A model generated the notes under the pieces. The model worked only from the letters and a program-made list of their open reading frames with translations. It had not been told where the DNA came from and did no database searches. The translations under genes were made by a program, and so were the position numbers. A stretch of 10,712 bases of DNA from Acidobacteriota bacterium (GTDB lineage: Bacteria > Acidobacteriota > Terriglobia > Acidiferrales > UBA7541), in the NCBI GenBank assembly GCA_028876695.1, contig JAGWRH010000165.1, positions 1 to 10,712 on the forward strand. The letters are read 5' to 3'. This document shows positions 1-5,460 of the stretch, piece after piece; positions within the stretch are counted from its first letter, which is position 1, and every line of letters begins with the position of its first letter.

Positions 1-56
1 CGCCGGCCTGGCGTCGTGGCTCCGGCCGAGCGAAGCGGCGCCGTAAAGCCGCGACG

Positions 57-1181
57 TTACAAATTCAGATCGCCGTAACGCTCGTCCGCGGCCGCTTGCG
101 CCTCGCGCTGTCCGCGGGGCGCAACCGCGGGAAGCTCGTTGGTCCACCGGCCTGGAATCGCATGGCCGCATTTTGGGCAACAGCCGTTCCGCAGGTTGTC
201 TTCCTGAACGTCGTGCCAGGAGCGGCGAATCAGCAGCGCCTTGCACGAGGGGCAGTACGTGTTCGCGCCGCCGCTGAAAATATTTCCTTCATAGACGTAG
301 TGCAGACCCGCCTCCAAGGCCGCGGCGCGCGCTGCGTGAAGAATCTCGGGAGGCGTGCGCGGCTTGTCACGCAGCTTGAAATCCGGATGAAAAGCAGTGA
401 AGTGCACCGGGACGTCGGGTCCGAGACGCTCGAGCACCCATTTGGCGAGCTCGCGAATTTCCACAGGCGAGTCGTTGAGAGTCGGAATGATCAGGTTGGT
501 GATCTCAAACCAAACGTTGGTTTCGTTCTTGAGCCGCTCGAGGGTTTCGAGCACGGGCTTAAGATGAGTCAGCGTCACACGCCCGTAAAACTTTTCGGTG
601 AACGCTTTCAGGTCGATGTTTGCAGCGTCGATGTGATCGTATATATCGTGAAACGCTTCGCGCGTAATGTACCCGTTCGAGACCATCACCGTTTTGAGCC
701 CGTATTCCTTCGCCGCGCGGCAGATGTCGATCACGTATTCGCCCCAGATGGTCGGCTCGTTGTACGTAAAGGCTATGGACGGGCAGTCGTAGCGGATCGC
801 AAGCTTCGCCACGTCCTCTGGCGGAACATACGCGGCGCGAACCTGATCGGCGCGGGATTTGGAAATGTCCCAGTTCTGGCAGAAGAAGCAGCCCATGTTG
901 CAACCGGCCGTGCCCATCGAAAACACGCGCGTGCCGGGCAAAAAATGATTCAGAGGCTTTTTCTCGATGGGGTCGATCTGCAGCGCCGCGGGATGAGCGT
1001 AGCCCAGGGTGTATAGCGTGCCGCCTTGGTTCGCGCGAATGAAGCAGAAGCCCGCCTGGCCTTCGCCAATGTGGCAGTGCCGCGGACAAAGGTAGCAGTG
1101 AACTTTGCCGTTGGCCTCGCGTTCCCACCAACGCGCTTCGTGCGAATCCGCTGCGCTTTGCAGCACTTCCAGTTCGCTCAT
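57..1181 (-). CDS. amrS: AmmeMemoRadiSam system radical SAM enzyme (AmrS-like)
   Basis: The 374-residue product has the radical SAM cluster motif CNMGCFFC (Cys94, Cys98, Cys101), which holds the [4Fe-4S] cluster that cleaves S-adenosylmethionine. Before it lies a cysteine-rich N-terminus, CYLCPRHCHIGEGQAGFC (Cys29, 32, 36, 46), and at the end a zinc-ribbon-like pair of CxxC motifs (Cys310/313 and Cys335/338). This combination, with FTYNEPTIWGEY and the SNGY segment, is typical of the PflA-related family linked to AMMECR1 and Memo proteins. Its substrate is, to my knowledge, not settled. No signal peptide or membrane span is seen, so it should be cytosolic. The ATG start has GGTGG a few bases upstream. 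Neither the AMMECR1 nor the Memo partner lies in this window; they may lie beyond position 1 or elsewhere. Family assignment is strong; the gene symbol is by family similarity only. Confidence 0.9.
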   Translation of the reverse strand: MSELEVLQSAADSHEARWWEREANGKVHCYLCPRHCHIGEGQAGFCFIRANQGGTLYTLGYAHPAALQIDPIEKKPLNHFLPGTRVFSMGTAGCNMGCFFCQNWDISKSRADQVRAAYVPPEDVAKLAIRYDCPSIAFTYNEPTIWGEYVIDICRAAKEYGLKTVMVSNGYITREAFHDIYDHIDAANIDLKAFTEKFYGRVTLTHLKPVLETLERLKNETNVWFEITNLIIPTLNDSPVEIRELAKWVLERLGPDVPVHFTAFHPDFKLRDKPRTPPEILHAARAAALEAGLHYVYEGNIFSGGANTYCPSCKALLIRRSWHDVQEDNLRNGCCPKCGHAIPGRWTNELPAVAPRGQREAQAAADERYGDLNL

Positions 1182-1200
1182 AATTCCACCACTTGAACTA

Positions 1201-1206
1201 ATTATA
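1201..1206 (-). promoter_or_regulatory. Candidate -10 box for the radical SAM gene
   Basis: A perfect TATAAT reads on the minus strand 19 bases before the ATG at 1181. It would give a transcript with a leader of about 13 bases containing the GGTGG ribosome binding site. No good -35 hexamer is seen at 16-18 bases, so this is a sequence match only. The gene could also be read through from the tRNA-Gln gene upstream, which has the same orientation. Confidence 0.35.
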
Positions 1207-1276
1207 CGCCCGAGGAGGGATCAACGCGGAGGAGGTCCGGGCTGGTGTCTCGACGCTAAAACCGCGCCCGAGGAAG

Positions 1277-1351
1277 TGGCTCCGGGGCTTGGACTCGAAC
1301 CAAGATTCTAGGCTCCAAAGGCCCATGTGCTACCAATTGCACCACCCCGGA
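1277..1351 (-). tRNA. tRNA-Gln (anticodon UUG)
   Basis: The minus strand folds as a full cloverleaf. The acceptor stem TCCGGGG pairs with CCCCGGA, followed by discriminator G and an encoded CCA (1277-1279). The T arm is CTTGG-TTCGAGT-CCAAG. The anticodon stem is TGGGC/GCCTA around the loop CTTTGGA, placing anticodon TTG at 1316-1318, which reads CAA glutamine codons. The D arm contains AATTGGTAGCAC. Length is 75 bases including CCA, normal for this tRNA. Open frames across this stretch on either strand are translations of the tRNA gene and are not proteins. Confidence 0.97.
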
Positions 1352-1373
1352 GCAGATGAAGAGTGGGCACAAA

Positions 1374-1382
1374 AGTGTAGCA
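1374..1382 (-). promoter_or_regulatory. Candidate extended -10 promoter of tRNA-Gln
   Basis: The minus strand reads TGC-TACACT here, an extended -10 element (TGn plus a hexamer matching TATAAT at 4 of 6). It would place transcription start about 15 bases before the mature tRNA 5' end at 1351. No convincing -35 hexamer is seen. The position and the TG extension are the support. Confidence 0.4.
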
Positions 1383-1550
1383 GACATCCGCCGCTTTTGT
1401 TTCTCGCTGCGCAGGTTACAGCACGGATTCTCCGCTCGAACGACAGCCGATAGACGAACCGGCCGCCACGGTTCGCGATGCGGTGTCTGCCGGGACGTAC
1501 CGATTGCCGGAACTGCGCTGATCAAAATCAATCGCGGCGCTGTCCGCTGT

Positions 1551-1579
1551 TTGCCGCCGTTTTGCGAATTTGTTAGTCT
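1551..1579 (+). promoter_or_regulatory. Candidate promoter of tRNA-Ser
   Basis: TTGCCG (1551-1556, 4 of 6 with TTGACA) is followed after 17 bases by TAGTCT (1574-1579), which carries a TGT extension just upstream (1571-1573). Transcription would start near 1586, about 16 bases before the tRNA. The hexamer match is weak (3 of 6), but the spacing and leader length mirror the candidate for the divergent tRNA-Gln. Confidence 0.35.
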
Positions 1580-1601
1580 GCTGAAGCCATACGCGCACAG
1601 C

Positions 1602-1691
<90 letters not shown>

Positions 1692-1697
1692 CCTTAA

Positions 1698-1753
1698 GCC
1701 GAAGCTCCGGATGGCGCGCCTATCATTAGGCGGAAGCTTCCGATGGTAGGCCC
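1698..1753. repeat. Imperfect direct repeat with a nested hairpin just after tRNA-Ser
   Basis: Two related segments lie 32 bases apart: one with GAAGCT then CCGGATGG (1701-1714), the other with GAAGCT then TCCGATGG (1733-1746). Between them CGCCTA (1717-1722) and TAGGCG (1727-1732) form a perfect 6-bp hairpin with loop TCAT. The second copy also contains the 12-base palindrome CGGAAGCTTCCG (1731-1742). There is no T tract, so a classical Rho-independent terminator for the tRNA is not supported, though the hairpin could contribute to 3' end formation. Confidence 0.45.
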
Positions 1754-1975
1754 TTCGCTCTGCGACAGCATCCGGCCGGGGCCAATTACCCCGGATTCCT
1801 CTCTCCTCTTCTTCCCCGGCATACGCACGGTTGAAGGCAGGCTTCGAGCACAATCCTACTGGTTGTTTGTCAACGGCGCGCTGTCCTGCGCCGCCGCCGT
1901 TGCATCGATGAGGCGCCGGATACTGTTCCGGCTCGCTCCGGGAATCTTGCCACCGCAACGGGTATTGAGGCCTGT

Positions 1976-1989
1976 ATGCATATATGCAT
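1976..1989. repeat. 14-base perfect palindrome
   Basis: ATGCATATATGCAT equals its own reverse complement. It lies in an AT-rich patch of an otherwise GC-rich intergenic region, about 150 bases before the VOC gene start. It could be an operator for a dimeric regulator, but there is no regulator gene nearby to support this. Confidence 0.4.
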
Positions 1990-2032
1990 TCTGCCTTTCC
2001 AGCGGAAAACTATTCAACTCAGTTGCAGTTTG

Positions 2033-2044
2033 CCGCTGCAGCGG
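2033..2044. repeat. 12-base perfect palindrome
   Basis: CCGCTGCAGCGG equals its own reverse complement and lies about 100 bases before the VOC gene start. Short GC-rich palindromes occur by chance; its only support as a site is its place in the gene-free region. Confidence 0.3.
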
Positions 2045-2130
2045 ATACCATTTCGCAGCCAATCAGCCGATTGGTCACAAATTGCAATCAGCTTCGATTC
2101 CGGCGCAGCATTTCGTCGATCGCGCGCCGC

Positions 2131-2135
2131 GGGAG
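2131..2135 (+). promoter_or_regulatory. Ribosome binding site that decides the VOC gene start
   Basis: GGGAG is followed by a 6-base spacer and ATG at 2142. The protein from this ATG begins with a complete signal peptide. The longer in-frame start at 1743 would bury that signal peptide in the middle of the protein. Confidence 0.7.
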
Positions 2136-2141
2136 ATTTCG

Positions 2142-2600
2142 ATGAAGAGAATGTACGCAATGGTGATGGCCTTTACTGCAGCGCTACTGCTTGCGGGCGT
2201 GGCGCACGCGCAGGTGTCCCTGAACGCCGCTCGGATCGGCGCCGTGGATACTCCCGCGCTGGCGAAGTTCTACGAGGCCGCGTTCGGAATGCAGGAGGTC
2301 AATCGAATCAGCGTACCGACGGGGGCGGAGATCTTCCTGAATTTTGGCGCGACCGTGGAAGCAGCCAAGGCCAACAAGGCCGTTCCGATCGTGATCATGC
2401 ACCGGGATTCCAACGACTTGAAAGATTCCGTTCCGCACCTGGTCCTCAACGTGACGGATATGGCCGCGACTGTTAAAGGTGTTAAAGACGCGGGCGGCTC
2501 GATGGCGGGAGAGCCTCGCGCTTTCGGAAATACCGGCATCATGATCGGGATCGCGATCGATCCGGCCGGTAACCGCATCGAAATGATTCAGCGGCCATAA
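2142..2600 (+). CDS. Secreted VOC-fold (glyoxalase/bleomycin-resistance superfamily) protein
   Basis: The 152-residue product starts with a Sec signal peptide: Lys-Arg, a hydrophobic core at about residues 6-20, and a likely cut after AHA at residue 23. The rest fits one VOC unit of two beta-alpha-beta modules: the first contains DTPALAKFYEAAFGM, a typical VOC helix, and the second runs from PHLVLNV to DPAGNRIEMIQ at the C-terminus. VOC metal sites usually take one ligand from each outer strand of both modules. Here the His of PHLVLNV and the Glu of IEMIQ remain, but the usual His/Gln at the start of the first module is replaced in the ARIGAV strand, so metal binding may be altered. Most VOC enzymes are cytosolic, so export is unusual. 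Substrate and reaction cannot be given. It converges on the DAHP synthase gene. Confidence 0.8.
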   Translation: MKRMYAMVMAFTAALLLAGVAHAQVSLNAARIGAVDTPALAKFYEAAFGMQEVNRISVPTGAEIFLNFGATVEAAKANKAVPIVIMHRDSNDLKDSVPHLVLNVTDMAATVKGVKDAGGSMAGEPRAFGNTGIMIGIAIDPAGNRIEMIQRP

Positions 2601-2645
2601 TTTTCGTCTCGGCGCGGACTGGCGAATTTTAAGCGAACGAAAATT
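2599..2645. terminator. AT-rich inverted repeat between convergent genes, possible two-way terminator
   Basis: AATTTTCGT (2599-2607) and ACGAAAATT (2637-2645) are perfect reverse complements, 29 bases apart. The first arm overlaps the stop codon of the VOC gene. A second AATTTT at 2625-2630 can pair with AAAATT at 2640-2645 as a tighter hairpin with a 9-base loop. Placement between two converging genes suits a shared terminator, but no strong T tract follows on either strand. Confidence 0.35.
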
Positions 2646-2668
2646 GCGGAGGTGAACCCAGCCGCTCG

Positions 2669-3748
2669 TTACATGCGTTCCCGGACGACGGCGCTCGACC
2701 TTCCGGCACGAACCGCGGTGGCAAGATCGCGAAGCAGAGCCAGCGTTTCGTCCCAGCCGATGCAGGCATCGGTGATGCTCTGGCCGTACACGAGCGAACG
2801 CCCGGGCACAAGCTTTTGCGCTCCGGCGACGAGGTTGCTTTCCAGCATCACGCCGAGGATGTGATGAGCGCCGCCAGCGATCTGCCGCGCCACATCCCGG
2901 CAGACCAATCCTTGCCGCATGTAATCCTTGTTGCTGTTTGCATGGCTGCAGTCGATCATCACCCTGGGCGGCAAGCCGCAGGCTTCGAGTTGCTGGCGGA
3001 CCCTTTCAACCGAATCGGCGGTGTAATTCACGGTGGTTCTTCCGCCGCGCAGAATCACGTGGCAATCCGGATTGCCAGTGGTCACGAAAATCGCGGAGCG
3101 CCCCTGTTTTGTGTGACCCAAAAACGTGTGCGGCTGCGCGGCGGAAAGCACCGCGTCGATCGCGATCTGCACATTTCCGGACGTCCCGTTCTTGAATCCG
3201 ACCGGGCATGAGAGTCCGGAGACTAATTGCCGATGGACCTGGCTCTCCGTGGTGCGCGCGCCGATCGCGCCCCAGCTCACCAGGCCCGCCACGTACTGTG
3301 GCGTGAATGTATCCAGGAATTCGGTACCCGCGGGCACTCCCATCTCGGCGAGGTCAAGCAGCAGGTGCCGGGCCAGCCGCAGCCCGTCGTTGATATTGAA
3401 CGACTGATCGAGATGCGGGTCATTGAGCAGCCCTTTCCAGCCGACGGTTGTGCGCGGCTTTTCAAAATAGACGCGCATAACGACCAGCAGCTCCTGCGAG
3501 AGCTCGGAGATCGCACCGTTCAGAAGCCGCGCATATTCGCGAGCCGCTTCGGTGTCGTGGATCGAGCAGGGCCCAACAACCACAAGCAGCCTATGATCGG
3601 AGCCATGGAGAATCGCGGATATCTGCTTGCGGGCATGGTAAACCGTTGACGAGGCAGCTTCCGTCTCCGGCAACTCTTGCTCGAGCGCCGCTGGGGGATT
3701 GACTAGCTCGGTCGATTTGATACGCAGATCGTCGGTGCGATGGAGCAT
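2669..3748 (-). CDS. aroG: 3-deoxy-7-phosphoheptulonate (DAHP) synthase, class I
   Basis: This cytosolic enzyme joins phosphoenolpyruvate and erythrose 4-phosphate in the first step of the shikimate pathway to aromatic amino acids. The motifs are those of the AroF/AroG/AroH type: GPCSIHD with Cys61, FEKPRTTVGWKG, GARTTESQ with Arg165, GFKNGT with Lys186, DCSHANS with His269, MLESNL with Glu303 and SITDACIGW with Asp327. These are within one residue of the positions I recall for E. coli AroG. The frame is open for 14 codons further back to a TTG at 3790, but the ATG at 3748 is preferred: it has GGAAG upstream, the TTG has no ribosome binding site, and MLHRTDDLRIKS aligns with the AroG N-terminus. 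Length is 359 residues, against about 350 for AroG. Which aromatic amino acid controls it cannot be read from the sequence, so the symbol stands for the family. No other aro gene is adjacent. Confidence 0.95.
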   Translation of the reverse strand: MLHRTDDLRIKSTELVNPPAALEQELPETEAASSTVYHARKQISAILHGSDHRLLVVVGPCSIHDTEAAREYARLLNGAISELSQELLVVMRVYFEKPRTTVGWKGLLNDPHLDQSFNINDGLRLARHLLLDLAEMGVPAGTEFLDTFTPQYVAGLVSWGAIGARTTESQVHRQLVSGLSCPVGFKNGTSGNVQIAIDAVLSAAQPHTFLGHTKQGRSAIFVTTGNPDCHVILRGGRTTVNYTADSVERVRQQLEACGLPPRVMIDCSHANSNKDYMRQGLVCRDVARQIAGGAHHILGVMLESNLVAGAQKLVPGRSLVYGQSITDACIGWDETLALLRDLATAVRAGRSSAVVRERM

Positions 3749-3807
3749 GGATTCAGCTTCCGTTCCCAATGCTTCCAGTGATCTTAGCAAGCTTTGCGGA
3801 ACCCGTT

Positions 3808-3816
3808 AGCATAACA
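3808..3816 (-). promoter_or_regulatory. Candidate extended -10 promoter of the DAHP synthase gene
   Basis: The minus strand reads TGT-TATGCT, an extended -10 (hexamer 4 of 6 with TATAAT). Transcription would start near 3801, leaving a leader of about 50 bases before the ATG at 3748. This placement leaves the TTG at 3790 almost at the 5' end with no ribosome binding site, which fits the ATG choice. No -35 match is seen. Confidence 0.3.
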
Positions 3817-3943
3817 GTTTGCATGTGTTTGCGGTGACCGAGCGAGCCGGAAATCGTTTCGCGAACCATCGACGTATTTTTCCGCTGGCTCCTGGGATCG
3901 AGCGGCAGCTTGCCTCAAGCGTAACGGAATCCACGGTCGGCAG

Positions 3944-3971
3944 TTGGCGGCTGGCTCCGCCTTGGGATACT
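3944..3971 (+). promoter_or_regulatory. Candidate promoter of the FAD oxidoreductase / NapHG-like operon
   Basis: TTGGCG (3944-3949, 4 of 6 with TTGACA) and GATACT (3966-3971, 4 of 6 with TATAAT) are 16 bases apart, about 67 bases before the ATG at 4039. Nothing else promoter-like stands out on the plus strand of this divergent intergenic region. It is a weak match. Confidence 0.3.
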
Positions 3972-4038
3972 ATGGGCGCCGAATAGATCCCGAACCCTCC
4001 ATTTGGGCTGGATCGGCTAACCTTCGGATGGTGCAGAC

Positions 4039-5460
4039 ATGGCAAAGAAGCTCACGCGAAGAGAATTGATGCAACATTCAGTGGCCGCAGGCGGATTGTT
4101 CGCCGCCGGTTCGCTGATGCCGGTGTCACCGGCGCTGGCGAATCAAGCGTCTCAAGACGGAGCGGAGATCACGCAAACTGACCGCTCGCCTGCCGTGCTC
4201 GATCACGACAAGGTCGTGCAGCCGCGGCGCGAGCTGCCCGTCCTAAAGAAGACCGGTGTCCTCGTAGTGGGAGGGGGCCCGGCCGGAACGGCTGCCGCGT
4301 TTTCGGCCAAGCGGATGGGAGTTGACGTCACCCTCGTCGAAAGATACGGCTATCTCGGCGGGCTCGCCACGGGCGGCCTCGTCCTGGGAATATTTCCGCT
4401 CTACGACAGGAACAACAAGCAGGTTATTTTCGGCTTCACCGAAGAGATGATGAAGAAATTAGATGTTATGAAGTACGGGATCATCGACCGGCATAAGGCG
4501 CCTGTTTACCCGACCTTTGACGCCGAGGCGATGAAATACATTCTCGCGGACATGACCCTCAGTTCTGGGATCACCGCGTTTCTCGATTGCTGGGGAGTGG
4601 ACGCGATCGTCGATGGCCGGGGCGCCGTCCGCGGCGCTGTGTTTGAGAGCAAATCCGGGCGCCAGGCAATTCTGGCGGATATCGTCATCGATTGTTCGGG
4701 TGACGGCGACATTTACGCAGCCGCGGGCGCCGCCTTCGAAAAGGTCAAGCACAACATCGGCCTGATTAGCCGCATTGGGAACATCGAGGAAGTGGATATG
4801 GCCCCCGGTCGCGGATCGGAAGGCCTGCCGCGTGAACATACCTTCGTCGGCAAGATTGGTACGGGCCGGCCATCGATGGGTAGGGTAAGCGATTTCAACG
4901 GGCACGCCGGGAACTCGACGCCGGCGCCCCACGTGAACTGGCTCAACATGGCCGGTCCGGTAGGCGATGCGCTCGACGTCGAGAATCTGACTGAATTGGA
5001 GCTCCGGCATCGCCTGGGAACCTGGAATAACGTCGAGAAGCTCCAAAAGAAACCAGGAAACGAAAAGGTTTACTTGACGGAAACCGCTCCTCAGCTTGGA
5101 GTGCGGCTCAGCAGGCTGCTCGACGGCGCAAAGAAGCTGACCTACGCCGAGATACAAAGCGGTGCCAAGTTCAAGGACGTAATCGGGTATTCGGGAGCGT
5201 ACGCGCTTGCTCCCGAATTTCAGATCCCGTATGGATGTCTCGTTCCGTCGAAGTTGGAAAACCTCCTGGCGGCCGGGCGATGCATCTCGGCTGAATTTAA
5301 AGTCGCGGATATAACGAGGCTTATTCCCGTTTGCTGGGCCACGGGACAGGCGGCTGGCCTCGCTGCCGCATTGTGCATCCAAGATAACGTGAAGCCCCGC
5401 AACGTGAGCGTGGCGAAGCTACAGAAACTGCTTCATGAGCAGGGGGCCTATTTGGGATGA
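4039..5460 (+). CDS. Tat-exported FAD-dependent oxidoreductase
   Basis: The 473-residue product opens with a twin-arginine signal: LTRRELMQ at residues 5-12, a mild hydrophobic core to about residue 28, and an ALA cut site at residues 32-34. A Rossmann FAD motif follows, VVGGGPAG (Gly78, Gly80, Gly83), with Glu101 at the end of the second strand (VDVTLVE) positioned to bind the ribose. Next is GGLATGG (107-113), a DCSGDGD segment in the middle and, near the end, LLAAGRCIS (410-418) and ATGQAAG (434-440), both typical of the FAD_oxidored flavoprotein family. Tat export fits a cofactor loaded before transport, so it should act in the periplasm. The stop overlaps the start of the next gene by 4 bp (ATGA), so the two are translationally coupled and probably work together. 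The ribosome binding site is weak (GGATGG). The substrate is unknown, and whether it works as reductase or dehydrogenase cannot be told. Confidence 0.85.
   Translation: MAKKLTRRELMQHSVAAGGLFAAGSLMPVSPALANQASQDGAEITQTDRSPAVLDHDKVVQPRRELPVLKKTGVLVVGGGPAGTAAAFSAKRMGVDVTLVERYGYLGGLATGGLVLGIFPLYDRNNKQVIFGFTEEMMKKLDVMKYGIIDRHKAPVYPTFDAEAMKYILADMTLSSGITAFLDCWGVDAIVDGRGAVRGAVFESKSGRQAILADIVIDCSGDGDIYAAAGAAFEKVKHNIGLISRIGNIEEVDMAPGRGSEGLPREHTFVGKIGTGRPSMGRVSDFNGHAGNSTPAPHVNWLNMAGPVGDALDVENLTELELRHRLGTWNNVEKLQKKPGNEKVYLTETAPQLGVRLSRLLDGAKKLTYAEIQSGAKFKDVIGYSGAYALAPEFQIPYGCLVPSKLENLLAAGRCISAEFKVADITRLIPVCWATGQAAGLAAALCIQDNVKPRNVSVAKLQKLLHEQGAYLG

Larger units (their letters stand above)
1692..2141. other. 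Gene-free stretch of 450 bases between tRNA-Ser and the VOC gene
   Basis: No recognisable gene was found on either strand. The frame of the VOC gene stays open back to an ATG at 1743 (133 extra codons), but those codons give no recognisable domain and precede a normal signal peptide, so they are treated as non-coding. The stretch contains the direct repeat and hairpin after the tRNA and two further perfect palindromes at 1976-1989 and 2033-2044. No clear promoter for the VOC gene was found. Confidence 0.6.

Noticed and set aside
2..46. Plus-strand frame ending in TAA at 44-46, possibly the last codons of a convergent gene
   Set aside because: Only 14 sense codons are visible (ending LRPSEAAP), too few to support a gene, though a converging gene end here would be reasonable.
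96..1016. Plus-strand open frame of 306 codons opposite the radical SAM gene
   Set aside because: It is antisense to a gene with a full set of family motifs, and its translation is Arg/Val-rich without any recognisable domain.
1256..1531. Minus-strand open frame over tRNA-Gln
   Set aside because: Its C-terminal part is the literal translation of the tRNA-Gln gene; no domain and no ribosome binding site.
1743..2141. N-terminal extension of the VOC gene to an ATG at 1743
   Set aside because: The extra 133 codons show no domain, and the ATG at 2142 has a ribosome binding site and begins a complete signal peptide.
3749..4038. Possible small gene or leader element in the divergent region between DAHP synthase and the flavoprotein
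   Set aside because: The 79-codon minus-strand frame here has no ribosome binding site or domain, and no riboswitch or attenuator structure could be recognised; only candidate promoters are reported.
4459..5382. Minus-strand open frame of 307 codons opposite the FAD oxidoreductase
   Set aside because: It is a shadow of the real gene; the translation has no domain and the sense strand has clear FAD motifs.
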